Under the pieces are notes generated by a model, which worked only from the letters and a program-made list of their open reading frames with translations, searched no databases and was not told where the DNA came from. A stretch of 64,000 nt of DNA, taken from JBBIMP01 sp037444305 (GTDB taxonomy: Bacteria; Acidobacteriota; UBA6911). Of the stretch, positions 62,899-64,000 are shown one piece after another. Position numbers and translations under genes: made by a program. The stretch is from the NCBI GenBank assembly GCA_037444305.1, contig JBBIMP010000018.1, positions 29,718-93,717 of the forward strand, written 5' to 3'. Position 1 is the stretch's first letter. Each line of letters opens with the position of its first letter.

Positions 62899-63854
62899 CG
62901 TCTGCCGCACGCACCCTCAGATCGGCCGGAACCTGGTGCCTCGCGGGTGTCATGCTTGCCGGCGCCGCCCTCATCCCGCCTGTGCAGGAGAGGATGAGGG
63001 CACGGCTCGAAAACCGTGCCCCCGACCCCGACCTGCTCTACTTTGCCGCGCCGGAAGCGGTGCGCCGGATTGCACTCGGGTATGAGAGCCTCCTGGCGGA
63101 CTTTTACTGGATGCGGGCGGTCCAGTACTACGGGCAGAGGGACAAAGCCGAACGCAGGGCGGTTCGCTATAAAAACCTGGGGGCGTTGCTGGACATCACG
63201 GTTGCGCTCGATCCGAGGATGCTCGAAGTCTATCGCTACGGGAGCCTGTTTCTGGCGGAAGCGGACCCGGTTGGTGCCGGGCAGCCCGAGCAGGCGCTCA
63301 AGCTCCTGGACCGGGGCATAGCGGTTTATCCGCAGGAATGGCGCCTGCGCCATGACAAGGGACTGATCTACTTCTGGTTCCTCAACGATTTTCGCACGGC
63401 CGGCCAGGTCTGGCTGGAGGCGAGCCGTCTGGCTTCCGCACCCTTCTGGCTTGAAAGCCTCGCAGCCACGGCGCTGTCCAAGGGCGGGGCCATCGAAACA
63501 GCCAGGAGCCTGTGGCTGCGCCAGTACGAGGAAGCGAAGCGGGAAGACATCAGGGAGAACGCGAAGAACCACCTGCTCAGCATCCGGGTGGATGAAGACC
63601 TCTGGACCCTGGAGTTTTTCATTGAGAAATACGCCGCCCAGTTCGGCTCGAATCCCGACAGCCTGCAGGACCTGGTGCGCGCCGGCTATCTGTCGCACGT
63701 GCCGGTGGATCCCGCGGGAATTCCCTACATGTACGACTCCGTGACCGGGATCGTCTGGCTGAATCCCGACAGCGGTGTGCGCTATGTGAGGCTGCCCTAC
63801 AGCTATCGTGAGACCTTCAGGGAAACGCTCTCCCGCATGCACCGCTCCCCCTGA
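62895..63854 (+). CDS. TPR-like membrane-anchored protein of an ABC operon
   Basis: A 319-residue protein, not assigned to a named family. A hydrophobic N-terminal segment (TWCLAGVMLAGAALIPPVQ) is followed by an all-helical region with TPR-like periodicity (FYWMRAVQYYG, LDITVALDPRMLEVYRYGS, LLDRGIAVYPQEWRLRHDKG). The end (DPAGIPYMYDSVTGIVWLNP) is beta-like. It overlaps the permease gene by 4 nt, so translation is coupled, and it is likely an accessory protein of that exporter. Confidence 0.75.
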   Translation: MTSAARTLRSAGTWCLAGVMLAGAALIPPVQERMRARLENRAPDPDLLYFAAPEAVRRIALGYESLLADFYWMRAVQYYGQRDKAERRAVRYKNLGALLDITVALDPRMLEVYRYGSLFLAEADPVGAGQPEQALKLLDRGIAVYPQEWRLRHDKGLIYFWFLNDFRTAGQVWLEASRLASAPFWLESLAATALSKGGAIETARSLWLRQYEEAKREDIRENAKNHLLSIRVDEDLWTLEFFIEKYAAQFGSNPDSLQDLVRAGYLSHVPVDPAGIPYMYDSVTGIVWLNPDSGVRYVRLPYSYRETFRETLSRMHRSP

Positions 63855-63869
63855 CAACTGCTGCAATCG

Positions 63870-64000
63870 AGTAAAGCCGGATTGAAGGGACGCAGTGAGC
63901 GGTCATGCAACCCAACCCGTCGCTGTCGCTCCGGGCTCCGTTCAATCCCGGCCGGCAAGCAGGATCGGCAGATACCGAATCGTGTCGCCACCGAGGAAAG
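63870..64000 (-). repeat. Dispersed intergenic repeat, copy D
   Basis: Reverse-oriented copy after the ABC trio, reaching the window edge. The core is at 63913-63961 (minus strand CGGAGCCCGGAGCG then ACAGCGACGGGTTG), opening near TTGCCGGCCGGGATTGAA and ending TTCAATCCGGC. It may continue beyond the window. Confidence 0.8.

Overview
The window reads like a piece of a GC-rich Gram-negative chromosome, most plausibly from the phylum Acidobacteriota. Signs pointing that way are an ECF-type sigma factor overlapping a membrane-tailed Ser/Thr kinase gene, a 1.2-kb-residue Oar-like TonB-dependent receptor with a carboxypeptidase-regulatory N-terminus, many secreted TPR proteins, a GldA/GldF/GldG-type ABC system with a DUF4340 protein, and a GH57 amylase beside galT and glgA. 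This assignment is inference; there is no rRNA gene in the window to settle it.

Layout. 0-2.1 kb: sigma factor plus Ser/Thr kinase. 2.1-4.1 kb (minus): a CDP-alcohol phosphatidyltransferase followed by a GtrA-like membrane protein fused in frame to a secreted START-like domain. 4.3-10.5 kb: an AGCS sodium/amino-acid symporter, a CBM9-like protein, a NahK-like sugar kinase and two overlapping phosphohexomutases, one with an altered metal-binding loop. 10.5-13.1 kb: a strip of broken genes (Sir2, acyltransferase, glycosyltransferases, a TagO/WecA-like transferase, glycerate kinase) around an intact endonuclease III; several are joined in frame as if internal segments had been deleted. 13.1-22.7 kb (mostly minus): an HD-GYP response regulator, a histidine kinase/receiver/secreted serine hydrolase operon, and a glycogen set (GH57, galT, glgA). 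22.9-24.8 kb: HU and the sigma-70 factor, converging on a shared terminator. 25.4-30.1 kb: a four-gene Gld-like ABC operon.

30.3-46.8 kb is a housekeeping core: rimP-nusA-infB-DUF503-rbfA-truB, behind a strong promoter and a leader terminator; then a ComEA-like protein, a large TPR lipoprotein-like protein, ispE, tRNA-Gln, prs, rplY, pth, rpsF, rpsR, rplI, dnaB and alr. 47-52 kb has a secreted TPR protein and the Oar-like receptor. 52-59 kb has radA, a PIN/TRAM protein, a fused ispDF, gltX and rlmB. 59-64 kb has a lone hydantoinase-A-type protein and an ABC ATPase/permease/TPR-like trio.

The non-coding DNA is unusually informative. Four copies of one dispersed intergenic repeat, two loci of a second palindromic repeat (unit GGGGACAGGCTACCG...), a 90-bp imperfect palindrome after rplI, and a 16-bp perfect inverted repeat after truB all occupy gene ends. 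No CRISPR array, prophage, IS transposase or defence system was seen. The most unusual items are the deletion-mosaic strip at 10.5-13.1 kb, the repeat family, the GtrA fusion carrying its own internal start, the rimP leader terminator and the mutase with a changed metal loop.
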